Notes: generated by a model not told the origin, from the sequence alone. DNA of 64,000 nucleotides from Symsagittifera roscoffensis (GCF_963678635.1 NC_087063.1:59900759-59964758); one strand, 5' to 3'; positions 53,803 through 62,819 are shown, numbered from the stretch's first letter. Numbers and translations are program-made.

Positions 53803-53875
53803 TTTTTTCGATTTTTTGGGACTTTTCATTGTTATTCTCTCTGTACTATCTATTTTGTTTTTCTTTAAGACCTAA
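53795..53875 (+). pseudogene. Small membrane protein, copy A
   Basis: The ATG at 53795 overlaps the capsid gene stop and gives 26 residues, MFSFFDFLGLFIVILSVLSI then LFFFKT: one hydrophobic segment. Relative to copy B it has lost an inner segment of about nine residues (GSLKNVVTF) and carries an inserted base that ends the frame. Undoing that base would continue into the protease region. Confidence 0.5.
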
Positions 53876-54478
53876 ATCTCCAGACAAAGCAGATAATGAA
53901 TGCTCTTTAATTGAAAAAGCCAAGAAAATTCTTCAACCCAGACGGTAAACCAGTGTTCAATAATCTTTGTCCAGTTCACAAATTTTTTGTGTATGGGACT
54001 TTGTTGATTCAAAACCTAAATGCGCGTAAGTCAATAACTTTAGTTTTTTCACCTTAAATTACAATATCAAACTTTCTATTTCTTTGTTTTAGATGTAAAT
54101 CAGTTAACAGTTGCAAAGATGGATAGTTTTTTATTACTGCAAATCATTGAAAGGGTTCCTGAACTCAGTTTCAAGTACATGGGAACTTACCCCTCTGATA
54201 AAGTATCTCAACTAACAAAATACTCTTTTGCAATTGTTAACTCAGCTCCAAGCAATGATAGAGAGGAGCACTAGATCATGATAGCTTGATTGGACAAAAC
54301 TTGCTATTTTGCTGATTCTTTGGCTCGAAAAAGAACAGCTTATTCCTTTCTAACAAAAAAGTAACGGCGAATGGTTGCTCGAAAGCTACAAAAAACTGAT
54401 AATTTGTGTGGATTTTACGCAATTTTTTCAGCATTTCTTCTTTTTAAACTCTACCAGACAAACTTGAATAATCGATTC
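53870..54478 (+). pseudogene. Adenovirus-type cysteine protease (broken)
   Basis: Not visible as an ORF because of stops. The readable parts are IEKAKKILQP, VHKFFVYGTLL, MDSFLLLQIIERVPELSFKY, then EEH followed by a stop where Trp is expected, ADSLARKRTAYSFL, and NLCGFYAIFSAFLLFKL. The His, Asp and CGFYA Cys fit the catalytic set of adenain-like (C5/Ulp-type) proteases that mature capsids. A 67-base intron with GTAAGT and TTGTTTTAG borders (54026-54092) may split it. Present only after copy A; lost from copy B. Confidence 0.65.
54026..54092 (+). other. Putative intron in the protease gene
   Basis: Donor CGC|GTAAGT at 54026 and acceptor TTTGTTTTAG ending 54092. Removing the 67 bases joins readable flanks (QNLNA to VNQLTVAKMD) in one frame. 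The intron contains several stops in all frames. Confidence 0.45.
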
Positions 54479-54618
54479 AGATTCGACTCTTCAGATTCGA
54501 CTCTTCACTGCAAAGGAGAACGAAGTCTTGAAGCAAGTTGCCTATGAAGTTGCCAAAGAACTCGCCATGTTCAATAATTTCGTTGAGTGATGTTAATATA
54601 GTAATATAATTCAAATAT

Positions 54619-54822
54619 TCATCTTCTTGGATCATTTTTTAAAATTTCTTCGAGCTGAGCAGTATAAGTTGGAACATTGGTTTGCCAGAAATCTTGTTTT
54701 AAAGCTTCAAAAAAAATTGGGACTTTTTCGTATCGTCTTACAAAAAAAGTCCCAGAAGTTTTCACTAACAGTTTTGGAATCTCAAAATTTACCAAAATTG
54801 CAAGATTTGGATACAGAACCAC
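54619..54822 (-). CDS. Minus-strand ORF antisense to PC4-like gene, copy B
   Basis: 67 codons, best-preserved copy of the ORF at 47293-47484: FVRRYEKVPIFFEALKQDF, then W and QTNVPTYTAQLEEILKNDPRR to a TGA. Copy C (about 60780-60900) carries the same end with a one-base deletion. Function unknown. Confidence 0.35.
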   Translation of the reverse strand: MVLYPNLAILVNFEIPKLLVKTSGTFFVRRYEKVPIFFEALKQDFWQTNVPTYTAQLEEILKNDPRR

Positions 54823-55070
54823 AAATTTCTCAATTTGAGTGGACTTTGCATAAAGGAAGACGAAAAGTTTTTCTAAAATATCGTTCAGATATTAAACAAA
54901 TTGATCTTATAGAGTATCGTAGAAAAGGAAACACTAGGAAAAACAATCAGAAATTTCAGTTGGAAAAAGAAGAGTATGATAAACTGGTTGACTTTATCTC
55001 CTCGGTTTTGTCTTATGTAGAAATATTCAAAAAAACTTATAACGTATCATTATTGACGAATGTACTGTAG
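54627..55070 (+). CDS. PC4-like ssDNA-binding protein, copy B
   Basis: 147 codons open, including the PC4-like part FEWTLHKGRRKVFLKYRSD, IDLIEYRRKG and QLEKEEYDKLVDFISSVL. It differs from copy A by about ten residues in the domain with no break, so this ORF has stayed open in two of three copies. The N-terminal extension is antisense to the minus-strand ORF at 54619-54822 and may not be translated. No ATG is near the start. Confidence 0.55.
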   Translation: MDHFLKFLRAEQYKLEHWFARNLVLKLQKKLGLFRIVLQKKSQKFSLTVLESQNLPKLQDLDTEPQISQFEWTLHKGRRKVFLKYRSDIKQIDLIEYRRKGNTRKNNQKFQLEKEEYDKLVDFISSVLSYVEIFKKTYNVSLLTNVL

Positions 55071-55525
55071 AAAATGAACGTTCAAAAATTGAACGAAATT
55101 CTCAGAAGTTTTGATTTGATTAAGTATATTTTGATTTCATCAAGTACAAAAAGAAAAAAGTATTTTTCTTGTACCTTTATTGTTTTGGACCAAACAAACA
55201 CTTGAAAGAATTGGACAAAAAATTTTACATTTGGGGGTCTGATTGGATACGAAAATTCCTGTATGGATTACTTTTTTCAATCAAAATTTCAAAATTTTTC
55301 AGACTTCATGCAAATTTACATGATGCAGCTGGATCTGTGAAGTCTACTACTTATAAGGGACCTGGTCATTGTTATGTTTTACCTAGATTTCCAAGTTCTT
55401 GTTTTCTTGGTCACGTGACTGGATTGTTCTTCTGTTTATATGTTAAATTTTTTGCTCCATCAGTATATGCATTATTCGATTGATAGTCATTTTAACCAAA
55501 AACTTCAACGAAAACAGTTAATATC

Positions 55526-56006
55526 ATGAGTCTACTTGTTTTGGATATTGAGTGTATTGAAAACAGTAGTGAAAGAGTTAGAAGTTTATAAAAATGGACA
55601 AACTGTGGGATAATACTTTCTTCCTCCCAAAAAGTTCAAAGCTACATCTCAGTCTGCTTGGTGTACGAAGCATCTTCATGGAAGCAATTTGAACAGTGGC
55701 CATGAAAATCAAACTGAGCTTGAAAAAACATTGAAAAAATTGAAAGCTCCAGACACGGAGTTTTTTGCAAAAGTTTATGAAAAATGTAAAAATCTGTCAG
55801 AAATTTTGGAAACAAAGGTTACACACTTGGATGGCTACGCATGCCCAAAAGTTCAGAATTTGATTTTCAAAGATGAAGAATATGATTGGAGGTGTAGGAA
55901 CTACCCATTTCGTCATGCAAATACTCTTCACTGTGCAGAAAGAAAAGCATTTGCATACGGAACATGGACTCGATGTTTTTTAATAAATTGTAAATATTCT
56001 AAATAG
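55526..56006 (+). pseudogene. DEDD-exonuclease-like protein, copy B
   Basis: Same ATG (MSLLVLDIECIENS) and the same early frameshift as copy A. The C-terminal frame 55689-56006 is open: HENQTELEKTLKKLKAP, DGYACPKVQNL, RHANTLHCAERKAF. The ending differs (LINCKYSK) through loss of bases in the T run. Confidence 0.5.
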
Positions 56007-56229
56007 TTTTGTATTATCGTATTTTTGAAATTTAGATATTAATCATTATCAATTTTTTCATTCCAAAAATGAGATGGCAGATGAATGTGACAAGCAATTA
56101 ATTTTAGGAAATTTTGTTTTTGATGAGGAGAATCATGAACAAAAATCTTGAAAGTTTTTTGGACGTACGTGTAATAGATCTCTTTTAGTTTTTATGTGCC
56201 ACTTTTTGTCATAGTTTTAATACTAGCTT

Positions 56230-56456
56230 GTGCAATCGTTCGGATAATGTTAAGATATTGCACAAACAGTGGTTCAGTTCCATCAAATTTTTATCTACCA
56301 GCAGGAACAGATACAAAGTTTTTGGACGATGAGAATACAATACGTCTCTATACTTCCAATATTTCAAACATTTTCCCAAAAACTTCAAAAACAATTCATC
56401 CTTCATTGTCCGAAAAGTTTCATTCAATTCCTCAGCGAATGTCTACGAATGCCTAA
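56230..56456 (+). pseudogene. Packaging ATPase C-terminal fragment, copy B
   Basis: After the deletion junction near 56250 the C-terminal part LRYCTNSGSVPSNFYLPAG to FPKTSKTIHPSL is open and ends STNA at TAA 56454-56456. No P-loop or Walker B remains. Confidence 0.75.
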
Positions 56457-56635
56457 ACTTACTACGAGGCGAGCTAAAGGATCTTCGAAAAGTAGACGTC
56501 GTAAAATATCGAAGAGAAATATCAGAACTCACACAAAGAAGAACTTCACTGCATAAAAGGAGAACTATTTTGAGTTCGCCAAAAGGCTTACAATTAATAT
56601 CTGTTATCACTGCTTTTGTCATTAAACGATTGACA
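56449..56635 (+). pseudogene. Small Arg/Lys-rich protein, copy B
   Basis: The ATG at 56449 overlaps the ATPase stop. MPKLTTRRAKGSSKSRRRKI is followed by a one-base insertion (GAAGAGAAA against GAAGGAAA in copy A) that changes the frame and ends it at 56556. The remaining region to 56635 aligns to the copy A tail. Confidence 0.45.
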
Positions 56636-56639
56636 TAGT

Positions 56640-57920
56640 ATGGATCAGTTGTTCTAATTACTTACTCAATTTATCAATCAAAAAGTACACTCCCAAAAAA
56701 ACCAAAATTGGAACAAAATCAAGAAAAAGAGGAGATTGTACCAAAAGATTTTGATTCTATTTACAGTGCTGTAAATGCAAAGTTGAAAACTAGTAACAAT
56801 AGGCCCCTTATTGATTTAATTTTGAATTCTCCTAGAAATAGACTAAGTCAGTTAGAAAATAACATATTAGATAATCGGGACACAAAAAAATCAATTCTAG
56901 ACTTTGTGTGTGCACTAAAGCGAAAAAATACCGACTTTCCCGATATTTATTTTACCATTTTGGAAGCAACTCAAATTCCTCCTATAACTTGTTATCAAAA
57001 AGAATGCCGAAGCGAAAGACAGAGGAATTTGGATCCCTTTCAAAGTCTGAAAAGGTAAGTCTGAACAGATTGTGTTCTAGGGGTAGAGCTGCGTACGGTT
57101 CTGTGCGAAACTTGAGTAAAGCAAGCGGGTTGTCGAAAAAGAAGGTAGAACAATTTTTACAAACCAAGACATCATATACAAAATTTGGTCGACCAATCAT
57201 ACGTTTCCGAAGGCTTCAAGCGTTTTCAAAAAATATCAATGAAATCTGGTGTATGGACTTGGCATTTGTGGACAAACTAGCGAGTCAAAACAATGGAGTC
57301 AAATATTTATTGGTTGCTGTTGATGTTTTTTCGCGATTTTTCAGAGGTCAAACAATGAAAACTAGATATGCCAAAGACACTTTACAAGCTTTCAAAAAAA
57401 TGATTTCTCGAAAAAACACTCCTAAAAAGCTTTGGGTTGATAAAGGAACAGAATATGGGGGAACTTTCAAAAAATTTGGCAAGGAAAAAAACATTGAAGT
57501 TTACTCGACAATGAGTGAAACAAAAGCTGCATTTGCAGAGAGAGAGCCATTCAATCATTAAAACACATTATTTACCGCTACATAGAAGATCAAAGTGAAA
57601 AGTTCATTCACAAGTTGCCGCAATTTGTGTCTACAATGAATTGTCGCATCAATAGAACTATTGGGAAATCACCTAAAGATGTCAAGAATACTAATTTCCT
57701 CTCAGTTCTGTACAATAAACCTCTAACAAGGTATAAGAAACTAAAATTCAAAGTTGGAGACAGAGTGGGAATTTCAAAGAATGATATTTCGTTCCCAAAT
57801 GGATACAAACTACAATTTACAGATGAAATTTTTGAAATTTCGGCAATATCTACAAAAAAGCCCCCTACATTCATCATCAAAGATCTCGACAAAGAAGAAA
57901 TTCTGGTAAATTCTGGTTGA
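56640..57920 (+). pseudogene. Retrovirus-type integrase, copy B
   Basis: The ATG (56640) gives MDQ, then frame breaks; the N-terminal part (56708-57058) and core (56908-57561) are open. All three catalytic residues are present: Asp in CMDLAFVDK, Asp in LWVDKGTEYGG, Glu in AAFAER, with 32 residues between the second and third. Two extra bases in a GAGAGA run (about 57540) then shift the frame; the C-terminal SH3-like part FKVGDRVGISKND runs to 57920. A weak zinc-finger-like N-terminus may exist but I cannot trace it. Confidence 0.88.
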
Positions 57921-58479
57921 TATAGTTGTAGCCATGAACAACAAAATTCGAGAACGTATAGGTGCTCAAGTTTTTGAATATAGCGGAATCTATGTATCAG
58001 TTGATAAAATTACATAAAATTTTGCTGTTCTTTTACCTGAGAATCAATCAGTGTTTGTAATTCAGAGTGCTGATTTGAGCCTTATTTTTGGCTGTGACTT
58101 AGAACAAAATTGAACAGGGAATTTAATGAAAGGAAAAAGTCCATCTTATCCTCAGTAATTTTACGACATTATAAGAATACATTCCCTAACGATACATAGT
58201 GATTTTATAGAATATAACATAGTCGGTGATACAAAAACTCCCTTATTGCGTTGTATTCCATTTATCTACAAAGTGAAGAGTGGAGATATAATTTCTACAG
58301 GACAGTACATGAATTATCAATCCTTTACAAATTTACAGTTTAAAAAGCTGTTGAAAAACTCTTTCCATAGTATCAGTATAGAACTAAGAGATGGTACAGG
58401 CGAAAAAATTCCTTTTGTGTCCGTAGGAATCACTCGAGTTGTTCTTCTGTTCCGCAAGATTTTGAATAATCATTTTTGA
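57917..58479 (+). pseudogene. Minor capsid protein, 5'-truncated, copy B
   Basis: A deletion of about 335 bases fuses the integrase 3' end to the middle of this gene (VVAMNNKIRERIGAQVFEY). The in-frame TAA after DKIT is at 58015-58017, as in copy A. A frameshift separates the open C-terminal part (58246-58479). Confidence 0.7.
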
Positions 58480-58489
58480 TCTAAACTTG

Positions 58490-58820
58490 CAAGACAGCGT
58501 ATAACAGGTTTTGGAGCTCTTGCACAAACTCTTGGGAGAACTGCAATCCCCATTATTAAAAAAATATATAGTCCCAGCTGCGAAAAAAATTGCGGCAGAT
58601 TTGTTTGAAATTGCTGCTCCAGAGATTGGGGAAGTTGTTAGTGGGTGTAAAAAACTCAAAACAATTGAAAAAGATGTGGGAACAAAAACAGTTCGGAAAC
58701 AATTGGGAGGTGGAGAAAAGAAATACAAATGTAGAACTGGTGGAACCAGATCCATTTCTCAAAAAAGTAGATCGAAAAACAGTCGCTCTCACAAAAAATT
58801 TTTGTGACAATATAAAATGA
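58490..58820 (+). pseudogene. Basic core-like protein, truncated, copy B
   Basis: The N-terminal 23 codons are deleted (ARQRITGFGALAQT is the first readable part) and the frame shifts near 58560. The C-terminal GGTRSISQKSRSKNSRSHK part is open to 58807. Confidence 0.6.
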
Positions 58821-60133
58821 GTGTAAGCCACAGTCATTTTTGGTACGGGTCTTTTACAAATTCTTCATTGGAGATATTTGATAAAGTCCCAGTTTTGGAA
58901 ACAATTATGTCATCTTACACACATGAAGTATTCCCCATCTTTTCTCTGGATGAAAGCAGTATTGAGTTTGAATTTGAAACGGATCGTAATCTCTACTTGG
59001 ATATGCATGATACCCATTTTAGCTTAAAGCTTCAACTATTCAAAGGAAGATTGTTTGATGCTTTCAAAAAAGAAAAAGCAGAACATAAAGCAAAATCGGA
59101 GGAAGATTCAGATGAGGAACCACAAACTTATTTACCTTATGTAAATAGTCTACTACATTTTCTATTCTCCAACTGTGAAGTATATTTTAACAATACAATG
59201 GTTTACAATGCCAATGGATTATATCCTCATAAGGCACAAATATCGAACGAATTCAACTCGTCAGCAGTGAGTAATAAAGGAATAATTGCTTGTCATGGTT
59301 ACAGTTTTGAAGAATGTCCTGATGCATTTTATATGCCATTCACTGATAGAGCAAATTCTTTGGGAACAGGGATAACTTTTTCACTCTATGGGAGGCTCGC
59401 CATTGTTTTGGTTACTTGCGAAAAATTGTTGCTACCAAATATCTAAGTTCGAATTAAATTTTTTCGAGCTAGACCTAAATTTTACATGCTATCTGATAAT
59501 CCAAATTTCAGTCTGAAAATTGTTGATTGTTCGCTGTTTACTAGAAGAATTTTAGTTGCTGAACCTACTCATCAAAACTTGCAAGGGAATCTGGAAAAAG
59601 AGCCTGCTCAATACAATTACATGGAAACTATAGTAAGAACCTTTATCATTCCATCTCGTCAAAACCAATTTATACAAGAAAATATATTCAATAACACCCC
59701 AATAAGAAGAATAGCTGTTGCAATGAATACAACTTCAGCTGTTGCGGGATCTTTTCATGAAAAGCCTTTCAGCTTTCAGCAATTTCTTTTGAGAGAGCTG
59801 AGAATTATTTGGGGTGGAAGAGCAATTGTTTCATTAGATACAACTTCTCCTTGTCGTCCTTACGTTACAACATTGAAAGCAATGCAGTTTAAGGAATATT
59901 TACCAGCTCTTCCTATGGAAGATTTTCAAAACCACTAAATTCTAATTTTTGACTTGAATTCACTGCAGGAAGCAGCTGAACAGTTGCATTATCCAGAACT
60001 TAAAGGAGAAAGCTTGAGATTAGACATGTTTTTCCAGTTTCCCTTGGAGCAAGTAACGGAAGTGATAGTCTTGGGAGAAAGACTATCAAATGTTCAAATT
60101 GACAAATTCGGAACAGTTGCTAAAAATGTTTAG
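58817..60133 (+). pseudogene. Major capsid protein, copy B
   Basis: Nearly identical to copy A over 209 codons. It then has a private in-frame TAA at 59444-59446 (copy A has Lys there), resumes at 59486 and meets the shared TAA at 59936-59938. The C-terminal strands continue in frame to TAG 60131-60133. Confidence 0.85.
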
Positions 60134-60314
60134 TTTTTTTGAGTTTTTGGGTTCCCTCAAAAATGTTGTAACTTTTTTGGGACTTTTCATTGTTATTGTC
60201 TCTGTACTAACTATTTTGTTTTTCTTCAGACCTAAATCTCCAGACAAAGCAGATAATGAATGCTGTAAGTTTACAACGCGACGCAGTGATTTATATATTT
60301 TCATTGTAATTTGA
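60126..60314 (+). CDS. Small membrane protein, copy B
   Basis: 62 residues: MFSFFEFLGSLKNVVTFLGL then a hydrophobic FIVIVSVLTILFFF segment, then RPKSPDKADNECCKF. The ATG overlaps the capsid stop. The last 20 residues run into unrelated sequence because the protease that should follow is deleted. Gives the fuller version of the truncated copy A frame. Confidence 0.5.
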   Translation: MFSFFEFLGSLKNVVTFLGLFIVIVSVLTILFFFRPKSPDKADNECCKFTTRRSDLYIFIVI

Positions 60315-60339
60315 TTTATTTTTCTCAAAAATTTTGATT

Positions 60340-60575
60340 TTTGTCGAAGATTCAGTAGGTTTCAGAATAGATTCAGACAAATAGAAAGTAAAAAGTATCT
60401 AATAAATATATATTAGATAAAATTATACCAAAATCTTATCGTGTTTTAAAGTTTTTTTGAAAAAATTTCAATTTTTTTGATAAAAATTCCAAGTTTTTGC
60501 ACAAAAACTCTTACCATTGACTTACCATGCACCAAAAAACTAAATACATAACCTTAATTCTACAATCTACACGCC
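60340..60575. repeat. Truncated internal copy of the TIR
   Basis: The reverse complement matches the inner part of the left TIR (about 38210-38445), including AAAATCTTATCGTGTTTTAA and ACTCTTACCATTGACTTACC. It stops abruptly at CTACACG, where copy C begins. This marks the original right end of copy B. Confidence 0.88.
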
Positions 60576-61120
60576 ACCCTACATTCAGATTCGACTCTTC
60601 ACTGCAAAGGAGAGCGAAGTCTTGAAGCAAGTTGCTTATGTCAACTATACTTTGAACGAATTCAAAGAACTCGCCCAAGTCTTGGGAGATTTTATGTTTG
60701 TTGAGAACTGTAATGTTCAATAATTTCGTTGAGTGATGTTAATATAGTAATGTAATTTAAATATTCATCTTCTTGAATCATTTTTTAAAATTTCTTTGAG
60801 CTGAGCAGTATAAGCTGGAACATTGGTTTGCCAGAAATCTTGTTTTAAAGCTTCAAAATAAATTGGACTTTTTCGTATCGTCTTACAAGAAAAGTCCCAG
60901 AAAATTTCACTAACAGTTTTGGAATCTCAAAATTTACCAAAATTGCAAGATTTGGATACATAATCACAAATTTCTCAAGTTGAGTGGACTTTGCATAATG
61001 GAAGACGAAAAATTATTCTAAGTTATCATTCAGATATTACAAAAATAGATCTTATAGAGTATCGTAGAAAAGGAAACACTTGAAAAAACAATCAGAAATT
61101 TCATTTGGAAAAAGAAGAGA
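60576..61120 (+). repeat. Late module scrap, copy C
   Basis: It starts at CACCCTACATTCAGATTCGA inside the 179-aa gene, crosses the convergent minus-strand ORF, and enters the PC4-like gene, where it stops near 61119 at the TIR junction. All frames are broken. Confidence 0.88.
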
Positions 61121-61683
61121 AGAAAAATCTTATCGTGTTTTAAAGTTTTTTGGAACAAAATTCATTTTTGTTGTTAAAATTCCAAGTTTTTTCACAAAAA
61201 CTCTTACTATTGACTTACCATGCACCAAAAAACTAAATACATAACCTTAATTCTACTATCTACACGTAATTACCAATTAATAAACAATTGATCCCAATTA
61301 GATAACGCGCGCCAAAAATTTTGCGAAAAAAATAAACATTTTCACACAAAAACCTCGTTTTTCTTACCATTATCTTACCATCACAAAAACCATAAAACCT
61401 TACCATTGGTATTCCCTATTTTATTACATTGTAGACTCTATACCCAATCTCAATACATATCATGGCGGACCGGAAATCTATAACGTATCTTAATACATGG
61501 GGTCCGCCATGAACCCCCCCCCCCCCCACTTCAGCTCCAACATCTACTACTAACAGAGCTATTTTTTACTCGAGTCGGTCAAAACACAACTCGAACGCTT
61601 CAACCCGGTTTCGAGCATACTGGAATCTTTTTAAAAGAACAGTGTGCCAATTTTAGGTAATATTCGCTAGAAAACTTGAGGTT
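61121..61683. repeat. Polinton right terminal inverted repeat
   Basis: The reverse complement of about 37809-38355, with a 14-base poly-C run at 61514-61527. It ends CGCTAGAAAACTTGAGGTT, matching AACCTCAAGTTTTCTAGCG at the left. A 22-base piece of its interior (61530-61551) is repeated right outside the end (61682-61703). Confidence 0.92.
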
Positions 61684-61734
61684 CAGCTCCAACATCTACT
61701 ACTTCTGTTTCCACCAAATTGATCAAAAATGGTT

Positions 61735-61880
61735 AGGTTTTGACCGATTCGCTCACAGGGAAAATCTGATTGACACGTTCGACCCAAGCGTCAGTGTTTA
61801 GAAAACTCAACTCGTCAGAAAGAAAAAAAATACCCAACTGTGATCGACCCCAACGTGTTATGTTTCAACCGACTCTAGAC
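61735..61880. repeat. Degenerate 60-bp minisatellite, left part
   Basis: Units contain GTTTTGACCGATTCGCTC and ACGTTCGACCCAAGCGTC, diverged copies of the array at 62820-63286. The fold-back array region at 61895-62815 separates the two parts. Confidence 0.5.
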
Positions 61881-61894
61881 AAACTAGCTACCCG

Positions 61895-62120
61895 GGTCGA
61901 GATCCCGCTCAAAAACCGCTCAAGATTTGAGCGGTTTGAGCGGTTTTCCAGCAAGATTTGAGCGGTTTGAGCGGTTTGGGCGGTTTGGGCGGTTTTTTTG
62001 TAAAAACCGCTCAAACCGCTCAAATCTTGCTTAAAAAACCGCTCATTTCTTGCGGTGATTTTTGAACGGTTTTTCAAGCAAGATTTGAGCGGTTTTTGAG
62101 CGGTTTTTGAGCGGTCTTCC
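61895..62120. repeat. Fold-back array of GAGCGGTTTT units, left
   Basis: Runs of TTTGAGCGGTTTTT, then the reverse complement AAAAACCGCTCAAA, then forward units again. The RNA or single strand can fold into long perfect hairpins. The same arrangement recurs at 62622-62815. Confidence 0.85.
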
Positions 62121-62129
62121 TGGGTCGAG

Positions 62130-62400
62130 GTCCCAGACTCCCCCCGCCCCAACTTACCCCCCCCCCCCCCGCCAACGTACTCACCCCCCCCCCCCCCTCC
62201 CAACGTACCCCCTCAACGTATCCAACATCCAACAAACCCCCCCACCAACGTACCCCCCCTCAACGTACCCTCCCCCCCTCAACGTACATCTAACTCTAGT
62301 AAGGGACATCAACTCTAGTAAGGGACATCAACTCTAGTAAGAGGTGAGGGGGACATCAACTCCAGTAAGAGGTGGGGGGGGGGGGGTGGGTTGGTGTGCG
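62130..62400. repeat. C-rich and G-rich low-complexity tract with 20-bp repeats
   Basis: Poly-C runs alternate with CAACGTACCC. Four copies of ACATCAACTCYAGTAAG follow, then a poly-G run near 62374-62386. No gene. Confidence 0.75.
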
Positions 62401-62533
62401 ATCTTATAATCGATTATTTTTGTTATTTTGTAGAGACTGACAATAAAAATCCTGACAGTATATTTGTTGTGTATGTCTAAAACATTGAACATATTCAGTA
62501 GAACAAATACAGCGAATATAAAGCTTCCAGCAA

Positions 62534-62612
62534 GTCAGCATAGACTAACGGATAAGGCGTCTGACTTCGAATCAGAAGATTGCGGGTTCGAATCCCTCCG
62601 TGGTCGACTTTT
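62534..62612 (+). tRNA. tRNA-Arg(TCG)-like sequence with degraded acceptor stem
   Basis: From about 62543 it reads like tRNA-Arg: D-arm ACTAACGGATAAGGCG, anticodon arm TCTGA-CTTCGAA-TCAGA with anticodon TCG, variable region and T-arm GCGGGTTCGAATCCCTC, then CGTGGTC and G. A T5 terminator follows at 62609-62613. The 5' strand of the acceptor stem (GTCAGCA) does not pair with the 3' strand (CGTGGTC), and one D-stem pair is mismatched. It is a pseudogene, a SINE head, or a tRNA whose 5' part was replaced. Confidence 0.55.
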
Positions 62613-62621
62613 TATTATTAA

Positions 62622-62815
62622 ATCTTGCGCGGTTTTTGAGCGGTTTTTTTAGATAAACCGCTCAAAACCGTTCAAATCTTGCGCGGTTTTTGAGCGGTTT
62701 TTTTAGATAAACCGTTCAAAAACCGCTCAAACCGCTCATTTTGAAGCAAGATTTTGAGCGTAATTGTCTAAAAAAACCGCTCAAACCGCTCAAATCTTGC
62801 TTCAAATTAGGTGAA
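62622..62815. repeat. Fold-back array of GAGCGGTTTT units, right
   Basis: Alternating CTTGCGCGGTTTTTGAGCGG and AAACCGCTCAAA blocks, again palindromic. With the left array it brackets the tRNA-Arg-like sequence. Confidence 0.85.
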
Positions 62816-62819
62816 AAAT

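Larger units (their letters stand above)
46675..54478 (+). repeat. Late gene module, copy A
   Basis: The most complete copy of the virion module, holding the 179-aa ORF through the protease. It is followed directly by copy B. Compared with copy B it keeps the ATPase middle, the 5' half of the minor capsid gene and the protease, but has lost integrase catalytic residues. Confidence 0.9.
54479..60575 (+). repeat. Late gene module, copy B
   Basis: A tandem copy of the module. It begins inside the 179-aa gene's 3' end, next to the protease remains of copy A, and ends in a truncated inverted TIR segment (about 60340-60575). Relative to copy A it has deletions in the ATPase (about 650 bases), in the integrase-minor capsid junction (about 335 bases) and of the whole protease. 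Confidence 0.9.
37809..61683. mobile_element. Polinton (Maverick) virus-like transposon
   Basis: 23.9 kb flanked by long inverted repeats. It holds the diagnostic Polinton gene set: protein-primed-type family B DNA polymerase, retrovirus-type integrase, A32-like packaging ATPase, adenovirus-type protease, and minor and major jelly-roll capsid proteins. Polintons are integrating elements related to adenoviruses and virophages. This copy is inactive because nearly every gene is broken. It is also rearranged: the late + strand module is present twice plus a scrap. I found no 6-bp target duplication at the current ends (AACGAA left, CAGCTC right), so at least one end may be rearranged. Confidence 0.93.
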
